From an uncultured Flavobacteriaceae bacterium (lineage in GTDB: Bacteria; Bacteroidota; Bacteroidia; Flavobacteriales; Flavobacteriaceae): a stretch of DNA of 32,294 nt. This document shows positions 15,046-23,395 of this stretch, one piece after another. Where the stretch lies: contig CALKFR010000050.1 in NCBI GenBank assembly GCA_938084555.1, forward strand, positions 1 through 32,294, read 5' to 3'. The translations under genes and the position numbers were made by a program. Numbering within the stretch: position 1 is the stretch's first letter; each line of letters starts with the position of its first letter. The notes beneath the pieces were generated by a model. That model searched no databases. It was not told where the DNA came from and saw nothing but the letters and a program-made list of their open reading frames with translations.

Positions 15046-16638
15046 TTAGAGTTCTAGAATAGTAAATGTCTGCTCGAGTGGTTTTAATGATTCTTTTAAT
15101 GCAATAAATAGGCCTTGACCATATTGTAAATAATACTCAGAAAAATTTCGTTGTCTTTCCTCTAGACCATTATTAGGAAATAATTGATTATGTAATTCAA
15201 TTATTCTATTGGTAAAATCTACTTGTTTTCTTTTCTCTGCGCGTAATAGTCTTTTTTCTAAATTTTCTAATCCTTTAATTTGTTTTCTATGCTGTGCGTC
15301 TACAGCTCCAATAAATGAAACATCTGTTTCATTGGCAATTCTTCTGAGGGCTAAAAATTGTTGGGTTAACAATTCTGTAGCATCTGAAAAACTAAATTTA
15401 ATATCTGAGTTCTCTTTAACTTTTTTGGCTAGTAATAAATGCTGTTTCATAAACATCTCCTCAAAGGAAATATTTAAATTATTTAACTTTTTAACTTGAT
15501 TTTTAGATAAAATTTGAACAGAATCCCTCAGCAATAATATTGGAAAAGGAACTTTTACAGTTTCAAAATACGCTTTTAATTGAAGCCAGTAAGCTAGTTC
15601 ACCTCCACCTCCAACATAACAAATGTTGGGTAAAATTACTTCTTGGTAAAGAGGTCTCATAATAACATTAGGACTAAATCGATCACTATGATTCTCCAGC
15701 TCTTTAAGAATTTCATCTTCCGAAAAAACAAGATCTGTATTTTGAATTGAATACTGCCCTTGGTTTTCAATAATTCGTTCTCGAGAGTTTTTGGTTAAAT
15801 AAAATAAATTAATTTCTCTTGGATTTACCTGTACTTTATATTGTTCCTCTAAATTTACTGTGGTATTAGAAACTGCTTTCCAGGAAGTTTGATGAAGAAA
15901 TTCATCTTTTATAAAAGGAATAAAAATATTTTTCAACCGTTGGTCATCGGCATCTAAAATTACCAATCCGTAGACTTTAAATAATTCATTAGCAATATAT
16001 TTAGTAGCGCCTGCTAGAGTGGTTTGATTTATATAAGCTTTTTCAAAAAGTTCTGATAGATATATAGCATTTTTAGAATCTCCTAGTAGTTTTGAAAAAC
16101 TAGCAGAAAGATCCTGCATGCCTTCTAACGAAAATCTTCCTACTGCTCCACCATCTTTGCGTTCCCACTTTACATTATTACCATTAAAATTGAAATAATT
16201 AATCTCTTCAAAATCGTGATCTTCTGTAGCCATCCAATATACAGGAACAAATCGTTTTAAAGGAAATTGCTTAGCTAAAGTCTCAGATAAGTTAATGGCC
16301 GAAAATATCTTATATAAAAAATAAAGCGGGCCAGTAAATAGATTTAACTGATGACCTGTTGTAATTGTAAACGTATTTTTACTTTCCAATAAATTTATAT
16401 TCTCCAACGTAGAATCTGATATGTCAATATTACGATACTGATCTCGTAAAATAGTCACTAGCTCTTTTCTAGTTGAAAGGGGAAATTCTTTTTCTTTTTC
16501 ATGAATTTGAGAAGCGAAACCTTCTAAATTGGGAAAATTATGATAGAAAGGTTGAATTGATTCTTTCTGATCTAAATAATCAGTAATTATCTTGGAGAAG
16601 AAACCAGTTTTTTGGAATGGTATATGAGTACATTTCAT
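15046..16638 (-). CDS. bshC: Bacillithiol biosynthesis cysteine-adding enzyme
   Basis: BshC adds cysteine to glucosaminyl-malate, the last step of bacillithiol synthesis, the low-molecular-weight thiol used by many Bacillota and Bacteroidota. Family signatures visible: TTGHQLNLFTGPLYFLYKI (the TGxQxGLFTGPLYT-like segment, about residues 90-110), PVYWMATEDHDFEEINYF, and GGGGELAYWLQLKAYF in the C-terminal half, followed by a coiled-coil-like stretch (about 420-470). I start it at the ATG at 16638 (MKCTHIPFQKTG), the usual N-terminus; an open frame reaches a TTG at 16650. The partner genes bshA and bshB are not in this window. It is first in a unit with rlmF, with a promoter element at 16701-16708. 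Confidence 0.95.
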   Translation of the reverse strand: MKCTHIPFQKTGFFSKIITDYLDQKESIQPFYHNFPNLEGFASQIHEKEKEFPLSTRKELVTILRDQYRNIDISDSTLENINLLESKNTFTITTGHQLNLFTGPLYFLYKIFSAINLSETLAKQFPLKRFVPVYWMATEDHDFEEINYFNFNGNNVKWERKDGGAVGRFSLEGMQDLSASFSKLLGDSKNAIYLSELFEKAYINQTTLAGATKYIANELFKVYGLVILDADDQRLKNIFIPFIKDEFLHQTSWKAVSNTTVNLEEQYKVQVNPREINLFYLTKNSRERIIENQGQYSIQNTDLVFSEDEILKELENHSDRFSPNVIMRPLYQEVILPNICYVGGGGELAYWLQLKAYFETVKVPFPILLLRDSVQILSKNQVKKLNNLNISFEEMFMKQHLLLAKKVKENSDIKFSFSDATELLTQQFLALRRIANETDVSFIGAVDAQHRKQIKGLENLEKRLLRAEKRKQVDFTNRIIELHNQLFPNNGLEERQRNFSEYYLQYGQGLFIALKESLKPLEQTFTILEL

Positions 16639-16700
16639 AAAATCATACAATAACGCTAATAAAACAACTTAATACACAGCATTAAACATAAAAAGTTTTT

Positions 16701-16708
16701 CAAAAATA
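16701..16708 (-). promoter_or_regulatory. -7 element upstream of bshC
   Basis: The minus strand reads TATTTTTG, a full match to TAnnTTTG; a TTG on the same strand at 16733-16735 lies 24 bases upstream, slightly far for a -33 box. It would separate bshC-rlmF from the thr genes upstream. Confidence 0.42.
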
Positions 16709-16753
16709 CTAAATTTGAGGTAAGGAATAAATCAATGAACTATCTAACAGTAT

Positions 16754-18037
16754 TTAACTATTTAAAAAAAATTTTAGTTCTTGATAATTAGCAATACTTA
16801 AGGCAACTTTTTCTTTACTCATAATCTGCTTAATCTGAGAAGGTATTTCTACATCAACTGAAAGAGTTTCTTCTACAACATCTAAAAACTTTACAGGATG
16901 TGCAGTTTCTAAAAAAACACCAAATTCATTTGTTTTTAGACCATATTCTTTTAAACCTAAATAACCAATAGCACCATGTGGTTCAGAGATGTAATTAAAT
17001 TTATCATGTATACTCTTCATCATTATTTTAGTTTCATCATCTGAAAAACTATACGAGGAAAAATATTTTTTTAAGCTAGATAGGTTATTATCAAATAATT
17101 CTTGAATTCTAATGAAGTTACTTGGATTACCCACATCCATAGCATTTGAAATAGTTGCTTTTGATGGTTTAGGATCATAATTCCCATTTAATAAATATTG
17201 AGGAACTGTATCATTTATATTTGTTGAAGCTACAAAATGCTTCACTGGTAAACCTAATTTTTGAGCTAATAATCCTGCACAAATATTTCCAAAATTTCCA
17301 CTGGGAACAGAGAAAACAATGTCTTTATACTTTTTACTAACTTGTTTATAGGCAAAGAAAAAATAAAACATTTGAGGTAACCATCTAGCTACATTTATAG
17401 AATTTGCTGATGTTAAATTTCTAGAAATATTTTTATCCAAGAATGCCGATTTCACCATTTCTTGGCAATCATCAAATACTCCGTCTACTTCAAGAGCAGT
17501 TATATTATTTCCTAAAGTAGTTAGTTGTTTTTCTTGAATTTCACTCACCTTCCCTTTTGGGTACAAAATCACTACTTGAACTCCTTTTGCATTCAAAAAT
17601 CCATTAGCAACGGCACCCCCAGTATCTCCAGAAGTTGCTACCAATACAGTAATGTCTTCAGTTTTACCCTGATTAAAATATTCTAAACATTGAGACATAA
17701 ATCTTGCGCCCACATCCTTAAAAGCCATCGTTGGGCCATGAAATAATTCTAGAGAACCAATATTTTCTTCTAAATTAACAACAGGAAAATCAAAAGAAAT
17801 AGTTTTTTTGATAATCTCTTTAAGAATAGTAGTCGGAATTTCGTCTCCAATAAATTGTTTGATAACTTCATATGCAATTTCTTCATTAGAATAGTCACTA
17901 ATATTATTTATAAAGTCTTCAGAAATTGGAGTAATTTCTTCAGGAAAATATAATCCCCTATCTGGTGCGATTCCATTTTGAACTGCTTTTTTGAAAGTGG
18001 TTAAGGGTGATGAATTATTTAAACTATAATATCTCAT
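16754..18037 (-). CDS. thrC: Threonine synthase
   Basis: PLP-dependent enzyme converting O-phosphohomoserine to threonine, the last step of the pathway. Lys107 in GPTMAFKDVGARFM is the PLP lysine, and ATSGDTGGAVANGF is the phosphate/substrate loop. FSVPSGNFGNICAG is the second PLP-binding loop. The N-terminus MRYYSLNN...TFKKAVQNGIAPDRGLYFPE is typical of the short bacterial (class I) form, and the 427-residue length fits. Its ATG lies 6 bases after the thrB stop. It is the last gene of thrA-thrB-thrC; no terminator hairpin follows, and the next gene has its own promoter element. Confidence 0.97.
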   Translation of the reverse strand: MRYYSLNNSSPLTTFKKAVQNGIAPDRGLYFPEEITPISEDFINNISDYSNEEIAYEVIKQFIGDEIPTTILKEIIKKTISFDFPVVNLEENIGSLELFHGPTMAFKDVGARFMSQCLEYFNQGKTEDITVLVATSGDTGGAVANGFLNAKGVQVVILYPKGKVSEIQEKQLTTLGNNITALEVDGVFDDCQEMVKSAFLDKNISRNLTSANSINVARWLPQMFYFFFAYKQVSKKYKDIVFSVPSGNFGNICAGLLAQKLGLPVKHFVASTNINDTVPQYLLNGNYDPKPSKATISNAMDVGNPSNFIRIQELFDNNLSSLKKYFSSYSFSDDETKIMMKSIHDKFNYISEPHGAIGYLGLKEYGLKTNEFGVFLETAHPVKFLDVVEETLSVDVEIPSQIKQIMSKEKVALSIANYQELKFFLNS

Positions 18038-18043
18038 ACTTGT

Positions 18044-18964
18044 TTATAAAATTTTAATTCCTTGTTGATTAATTTTTGAAACATGAATATCATAATCTAT
18101 GTCTGTGTTGTTGTAAATTTCTGCCATCGTTTTACCTACAAGCTTCGCAGTTTCCTCTCCTTTACTCAGTGCAAAAATGGAAGGTCCTGAACCAGAAATA
18201 CCAGCACCTAAAGCACCTGCCTGTATAACACCTTTTTTAACTTTATCAAATTCTGGAATTAAAACCAAACGATTGGGTTCTATAATTTCATCATGTAAAG
18301 ATCTTCCTATCAAATCATAATCATTAGTGTATAATCCACTAATTAAACCACCAAAATTGCCCATTTGGGTCACCATTTTTTTTAGTGATACTTGATTCTT
18401 TAAGACAGCCCTTGAATCTGATGTTTTCACTTCTATTTGAGGATGAATAATGGTTGCGTATAAATCATTAGGAGAATTAATTTTTAAAATATCTAGTGGT
18501 TCATAACTCCTAACCAGGGTAAATCCTCCAAGAATTACTGGTGATACATTATCTGCATGTTCAGACCCACTAGCTAATTTTTCTCCTTGCATTGCAAAAT
18601 AAATTAACTCTTGTTTAGAAAATGGCTTCCCCAATAATTCATTGATTGCAAATACAGCACCAGCTGCACTTGCAGCGCTACTGCCTATTCCACTGCCTGG
18701 TTTTATTTTTTTATATATTTCTATTTCGTAACCAACAGAGGCATCTACCTCTTCAAGTAATGCTAAACCTGCAACACCAGCAACATTTTTATGTGTTTCT
18801 AATGGCAATTTTTGACCTGTAATTTTCGTTAATTTTATTCCTTTTTCAGGCACCTCTCTAACAATCATTTCATCTCCAACGGTATCCAAACAAAGACCAA
18901 GAATATCAAAACCACAGGAGATATTAGCTACTGTAGCTGGTGTAAATATTTTAATTTCTTTCAT
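18044..18964 (-). CDS. thrB: Homoserine kinase
   Basis: GHMP-family kinase that phosphorylates homoserine to O-phosphohomoserine. The ATP-binding P-loop-like motif PGSGIGSSAASAAGAVFAINELLG lies at about residues 91-114, the N-terminal ATVANISCGFDILGLCLD is the GHMP motif 1 region, and GAGISGSGPSIFAL near residue 255 is motif 3. Length 306 is normal. It lies 31 bases after thrA and 6 before thrC, consistent with one operon. Confidence 0.97.
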   Translation of the reverse strand: MKEIKIFTPATVANISCGFDILGLCLDTVGDEMIVREVPEKGIKLTKITGQKLPLETHKNVAGVAGLALLEEVDASVGYEIEIYKKIKPGSGIGSSAASAAGAVFAINELLGKPFSKQELIYFAMQGEKLASGSEHADNVSPVILGGFTLVRSYEPLDILKINSPNDLYATIIHPQIEVKTSDSRAVLKNQVSLKKMVTQMGNFGGLISGLYTNDYDLIGRSLHDEIIEPNRLVLIPEFDKVKKGVIQAGALGAGISGSGPSIFALSKGEETAKLVGKTMAEIYNNTDIDYDIHVSKINQQGIKIL

Positions 18965-18995
18965 CTTATTATTTTCTAATTAGTATTATATACCC

Positions 18996-21437
18996 CTAAA
19001 GATTTCCTGTCCTAATAACATCTGCAAATATACCAGAAGCTGTAACATCTGCTCCAGCGCCAGCGCCTTTAATAATTAAAGGTTGTTTAGAGTACCTGTC
19101 TGTATAAAATAACACAATATTGTCACTACCCTCTAAATTATAAAATGAATGAGAAGAATCAATTTCTTGCAAACCAACTTTAGCTTTTCCATCTTTAAAC
19201 TCTGCCACATACTTTAAACGACAGTTCTTTGCTTCTGAATCCAAAAATAACTGTTGAAATTGAGATTCATCTTTCTCTAGTGACAAATAAAAATCAGCAT
19301 TATTTTTAGTATTGAGACTTTCTTTTGATAAAAATGAAATGTTTTCTATATCTTCTAATTCTAAATCAAAACCACTTTCTCTGGCTAAAATTAAAATTTT
19401 TCTAGCCACATCAATACCGCTAAGATCTATTTTTGGGTCTGGTTCGGTATATCCTTCAGTAGCGGCCTGTTTAACCACTGAGCAAAAAGTTGTTGATGCA
19501 TCAAATTTATTGAATACAAAATTTAGACTTCCAGAGAGTACTGCTTGAATTTTATGAACTCTATCTCCTGAGGCAATTAAGTTCTTAAGGGTATCAATAA
19601 TAGGTAAGCCAGCTCCAACATTAGTTTCATAAAGAAAAGAAACATTCGATTTTCGAGAAACATTTTTCAAAGTATTATAGTTTTCAGAACTAGAAGCACA
19701 GGCAATTTTATTACAAGTTACCACTGCAATATTTTGGCGTAAATAGGCTTCATACATCTCTGAAACATGTTGATTGGCAGTAATATCTATAAAGATACTA
19801 TTTCTTAGGTTTAGCTCGCAAACTCTAGAAAAATAAGTGTCTATTCCTGCCTTTTCTCCATTCTTTAAAAGTTCTTTCCAATTAGATAAATCTATACCAT
19901 TTTCGTCAAAAAACATTTGTCTAGAATTAGAAACACCTATCACTCTGATTTTTAACTTTAAATTTTCTTTAATATATTTTTTTTGTTGATTTATTTGAGC
20001 TAAAAATTTCTCTCCTACGTTACCTACTCCAGTAACAAAAAGATTTAATTCTTTAACTCTTTCTTCAAAGAAACGTTCATGAAGAGTATTTAGCGCTTTT
20101 TTTGCTTCTAGCTTATCTATTACAGCAGAAATATTTTTTTCTGATGCACCTTGAGCTATTGCTCGAATATTTATGTTGTTCTTTCCTAAAGCACTAAACA
20201 TTTTACCACTTAATCCATGATAATTTCTCATATTATCTCCAACTAAGGCTATAATACACAACTGTTTTTCAATTTTGACAGGTTTTACCTTTTGCAATTG
20301 AATTTCATATTCAAATACCTCATCAATAATAGTTTTTGCTTTAGAAGCATCATCATCAGAAATTGCAAGACAAATAGATAATTCTGAAGAAGCTTGGGTA
20401 ATTAAAATAATATTAATATCATGTAAATAAAGTACTTCAAATAAACGTTTTGAAAAACCAGGAACACCAACCATACCGTTACCTTCAAGAGTTATAAGAG
20501 AGATGTTTTCTATATAACTAATCCCTTTTACTGGTTTATTTATACTGGTTTCTTTGGTAATTAAAGTTCCTAAATCTTCTGGCTGAAATGTATTTTTTAT
20601 GACTATAGGAATCTCTTTCCTTAAAACTGGTTGAATTGTGGGTGGATAAATTACTTTTGCACCAAAATGAGACAGTTCCATAGCTTCATGGTAAGATATG
20701 TGATCAATAACAGAAGCTTGTTTTACAATGGATGGATTGGCAGTATACATTCCACTAACATCTGTCCAAATTTGTAATTCCGTAGCGTTTAATGCAGCAG
20801 CTATTATCGATGCTGTAAAATCTGATCCACCTCTTCCAAGTGTGGTTGTTTTTCCTTGAATGGTTCTAGCTACAAAACCAGGTATAATAGTTACTTTCTG
20901 TAAATGAGTAGAAAAATATTCATCACAATTTTTAAATGTAGTAGGAAAATCTACTACAGCATTGTTATAATTATCAGAAGCAGTGATTAATTCTCGGCTA
21001 TCTTTATAAACCGTAGCAAACTTTTCATTTGCTGCTTTTGCTATAATATAAGAAGATAGCAATTCACCAAAACTAGAAACCTTTGCTAAGGTTTTAGGAC
21101 TTAGCTCTCTCAATAAAAAACAACCTTCATATATCGTTTCCAATTGATTAAACAACTGTTTAACACGGCTATTTACAGGGGTCTGGTGTTTAGTTGGTAT
21201 TAATTCTTTTACAACTTTAAAATGATGATTTTCTAGTTCCTTGAGAACTTTGAGATATTCTTCATTCTTTTGTGCTGCCAAAGTAGCTCCTTTAATTAAA
21301 GCATTTGTTGTTTTACCAAATGCCGAAACTACGACTATTACATTCTGTTCTGCTGAAGAATTCGCAACAATATTTAATACTTTTTCAATGTTTTTTGAAT
21401 TGGCGACTGATGTTCCACCAAACTTTAATACTTTCAT
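18996..21437 (-). CDS. thrA: Bifunctional aspartokinase / homoserine dehydrogenase
   Basis: A fusion of two enzymes of threonine (and methionine) synthesis. Residues 1 to about 290 are the aspartokinase domain (KFGGTSVANSKN, then SSFGELLSSYIIA, then TTLGRGGSDFTASIIAAAL). Next come two ACT regulatory domains (about 310-455), and from about 465 the homoserine dehydrogenase (VTGVGNVGEKFLAQ as the NAD(P)-binding loop, then NVGAGLPIIDTL and EGYTEPDPKIDLSGIDVARK). The last reads GAGAGADVTASGIFADVIR. The aspartate-semialdehyde dehydrogenase between the two reactions is encoded elsewhere. Length 813 matches the bifunctional family. It is the first gene of the thr operon and is preceded by a candidate leader peptide and attenuator (21513-21635). 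Confidence 0.97.
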   Translation of the reverse strand: MKVLKFGGTSVANSKNIEKVLNIVANSSAEQNVIVVVSAFGKTTNALIKGATLAAQKNEEYLKVLKELENHHFKVVKELIPTKHQTPVNSRVKQLFNQLETIYEGCFLLRELSPKTLAKVSSFGELLSSYIIAKAANEKFATVYKDSRELITASDNYNNAVVDFPTTFKNCDEYFSTHLQKVTIIPGFVARTIQGKTTTLGRGGSDFTASIIAAALNATELQIWTDVSGMYTANPSIVKQASVIDHISYHEAMELSHFGAKVIYPPTIQPVLRKEIPIVIKNTFQPEDLGTLITKETSINKPVKGISYIENISLITLEGNGMVGVPGFSKRLFEVLYLHDINIILITQASSELSICLAISDDDASKAKTIIDEVFEYEIQLQKVKPVKIEKQLCIIALVGDNMRNYHGLSGKMFSALGKNNINIRAIAQGASEKNISAVIDKLEAKKALNTLHERFFEERVKELNLFVTGVGNVGEKFLAQINQQKKYIKENLKLKIRVIGVSNSRQMFFDENGIDLSNWKELLKNGEKAGIDTYFSRVCELNLRNSIFIDITANQHVSEMYEAYLRQNIAVVTCNKIACASSSENYNTLKNVSRKSNVSFLYETNVGAGLPIIDTLKNLIASGDRVHKIQAVLSGSLNFVFNKFDASTTFCSVVKQAATEGYTEPDPKIDLSGIDVARKILILARESGFDLELEDIENISFLSKESLNTKNNADFYLSLEKDESQFQQLFLDSEAKNCRLKYVAEFKDGKAKVGLQEIDSSHSFYNLEGSDNIVLFYTDRYSKQPLIIKGAGAGADVTASGIFADVIRTGNL

Positions 21438-21512
21438 TTTGTAAAAGTTTTGAGAAAATTTTTATAGATTTTTCGATGCTATCGAAATTCGAATTATTGA
21501 CCTGATTTATAT

Positions 21513-21537
21513 GAAAAAAATATACCCCTAAAGGGTA
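21513..21537 (-). terminator. Candidate attenuator hairpin upstream of thrA
   Basis: On the minus strand TACCC, loop TTTAG, GGGTA (21537-21523) is followed after two bases by seven T (21520-21514). The stem is only 5 bp but G/C-rich in the middle. It lies about 75 bases before the thrA ATG, and the stop codon of a Thr/Ile-rich mini-ORF sits in its loop. Confidence 0.5.
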
Positions 21538-21560
21538 ATAGTAGAAATGGTAATAATCAC
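21528..21560 (-). CDS. Candidate thr operon leader peptide
   Basis: From a GTG at 21560 the minus strand encodes MIITISTITL and then TAG: seven of ten residues are Ile or Thr, the same kind of run as in the ThrL leader of enteric bacteria. The frame can be opened further upstream to another GTG at 21623 (31 residues, of which nine are Ile and six Thr), but that codon coincides with the predicted transcription start, so the short form is more likely. There is no ATG. The stop codon lies in the loop of the candidate attenuator, so a ribosome slowed on the Ile/Thr codons would cover the 5' arm of the stem and allow read-through into thrA. This is an inference; no homologue comparison was possible. 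Confidence 0.45.
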   Translation of the reverse strand: MIITISTITL

Positions 21561-21627
21561 AAAAAAATTGACTATTATCTTGTTTTGTAGTGTATTAGTT
21601 ATGTATTCTATAGTTTGTATCACGGCT

Positions 21628-21635
21628 CAAATGTA
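21628..21635 (-). promoter_or_regulatory. -7 element of the thr operon
   Basis: The minus strand reads TACATTTG, an exact TAnnTTTG. A T-rich tract lies at the -33 distance. Predicted start is about 21621, giving a leader of about 185 bases before thrA, long for this group and in keeping with leader-based control. Confidence 0.5.
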
Positions 21636-21700
21636 TAACTTAAATTTAGTTGAGAAAAAAAAAAGTAGTTTTATAAGGTACTTTTATGAATCTGATAAAA

Positions 21701-23248
21701 TCACCTATCAATATTTAGGGAATATTTATTTTTTATGATTTCTCCTATGGGTATATTTTGAATATTACTTTCTAACCAGGAGATAATATCTAAATATAAG
21801 AAAGCTCTGCTCTCATAGGGATCATCTTCAAAAGTTTTTAGTTTTGAATGTAGTTCAACAAATGCCTTTTTAATGTCTTGCGGATAAATATTTTGCAAAC
21901 TTTTAATGAACTTAATCATTTCTTTTTGAACCTCATGTAAATCATTCATTTTAAGTAAAAACTTATAGGTACTCTTAAGTAAAGTATCAATATGATAATC
22001 ATATCCAGCCTCGTAATGTGCAAATAAATTTAAGATTCTAGAAAAACATAAAAGGTCTTGTCTCATAGATAATGATTTATTCGAAATAATTTTATCTAGA
22101 TAGAAAATACATGTATCATTATCTCCTGAACCAAAATACATGCTTGCGAATTTATAGTAGAATGTCATTACATGGTGTTCATCTATTCTATTTTTAAATA
22201 AAACCAATTGCGAATCAATTTCAGGAATTATTTTTAAGCCCTCATTAAAATTACCATCTGTAAAATATAAATTTATTTTGTGAAGATTTATATACAAGAA
22301 ACTAAGAGCCTCAATATTATTATCCTTTGGAAATCCATCACTTGAAATAATTTTTTCTAAACTTAAAAGTGTTTTTTTAAATCGTTTTTTTCTTCTGATA
22401 AAAAATAGAGATTCTAATAAATAATTATTTCCTTTTAAAAAAAATACAGGATGAGAATTTATCATTATTGGATTCTCATAAAATAAAGTTACCCATTTTG
22501 ATGCATACTTATAACAATTTAAAAAATCTTGAGTTAAAAAACTATACCATAAATGAGCTTTATATAACCATAATTTTTCTCTAAACCCAATTAGACTAAT
22601 ATCATACTTTGGCAACCTATCATAAAAATAATTTCTAATATAACTATTCTCTTCTTCGTTTTTAACATAACCAGACTTTAAAATTATACCGTAGAGTTGA
22701 AGTGATAAATTAGATAATTTACTAGCTAATACGTTTAAAGCACTTAATTCTTTGGCTTGTATTGTTAATTCATCTGCTCTACTACTTATACTTCTTGTAA
22801 TATACTGAGATTCAATAACTTTTTCTAATTCAACCACTTCATATGCAAGATTTTTTTCTTCATTTAAAAAAGCAAATTCTTTAGCTTTTTCCAGTATTTT
22901 AAGACTTTGTTTATATAATCCCTTATGATATAAAATCGAAGCAAAATCTAATTGCTCTCTTATTTGAGAACGAACATTTTGATGTGATGGGCTCAATTTT
23001 AAACTGATTAAAATCTGCTTGTAAAGATGTGCTTTAACATTGGCTAATTGTTGTTTTTTTATTCCGCTCTTCTCTAAAATTGAAATTTCATTGTAGGTTG
23101 TTGCTTTGTCTAAGAAATTAAATAAATTTAAAAACTTAGAATCAGTGTTTACTCCTAATCTTCCCACATACAATTTAAATTGTCTTTTTTCAGATTTTGA
23201 AAGTGATTTAACTAATTGAAATAAATTATCTTTTTGAGATTTAGTCAT
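21701..23248 (-). CDS. Conserved helical (TPR-like) protein of unknown function
   Basis: I do not recognise a characterised family, though the sequence has the feel of a protein conserved in Flavobacteriia. It is 515 residues, without signal peptide or membrane helices, and appears almost entirely alpha-helical. Several stretches have the hydrophobic spacing of tetratricopeptide-like repeats, for example ASILYHKGLYKQSLKILEKAKEF (about 102-124) and the segments around 330-400. The N-terminal part (LVKSLSKSEKRQFKLYVGRLG, then KSGIKKQQLANVKAHLYKQILISL) is basic and could be a nucleic-acid- or protein-binding region. It stands alone between the thr and leu operons, divergent from leuA with 147 bases between the starts. 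That position makes a role linked to amino-acid metabolism imaginable but not shown. Confidence 0.85.
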   Translation of the reverse strand: MTKSQKDNLFQLVKSLSKSEKRQFKLYVGRLGVNTDSKFLNLFNFLDKATTYNEISILEKSGIKKQQLANVKAHLYKQILISLKLSPSHQNVRSQIREQLDFASILYHKGLYKQSLKILEKAKEFAFLNEEKNLAYEVVELEKVIESQYITRSISSRADELTIQAKELSALNVLASKLSNLSLQLYGIILKSGYVKNEEENSYIRNYFYDRLPKYDISLIGFREKLWLYKAHLWYSFLTQDFLNCYKYASKWVTLFYENPIMINSHPVFFLKGNNYLLESLFFIRRKKRFKKTLLSLEKIISSDGFPKDNNIEALSFLYINLHKINLYFTDGNFNEGLKIIPEIDSQLVLFKNRIDEHHVMTFYYKFASMYFGSGDNDTCIFYLDKIISNKSLSMRQDLLCFSRILNLFAHYEAGYDYHIDTLLKSTYKFLLKMNDLHEVQKEMIKFIKSLQNIYPQDIKKAFVELHSKLKTFEDDPYESRAFLYLDIISWLESNIQNIPIGEIIKNKYSLNIDR

Positions 23249-23395
23249 ATTTAAAATAACCCACTAAGTTATTGTTTATTAGTTGTTTAAACATTAATTA
23301 CCTTGTTGAACATCGTAATAATTTAAAATTAAAACTAGTCTAAGAGCTATCCAAAATATAAATTCGTAAGGCAATACAAAAATATATTTTAATAA

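Noticed and set aside
21547-21738. 63-codon ORF on the plus strand with a hydrophobic N-terminus, antisense to the thr leader
   Set aside because: No promoter element precedes it, it overlaps the end of the 515-residue gene on the other strand, and the same bases are better explained as the promoter and leader of thrA.
4871-23331. 17-base identical AT-only-like string at 4871-4887 and 23315-23331
   Set aside because: It is almost entirely A and T in intergenic DNA of an AT-rich genome, so a chance match is likely; no shared structure around it.
23270-23345. Possible Leu/Val-containing leader peptide upstream of leuA
   Set aside because: Short frames with some Leu codons exist, but without ATG, clear start or a following hairpin and T run, so attenuation is not supported.
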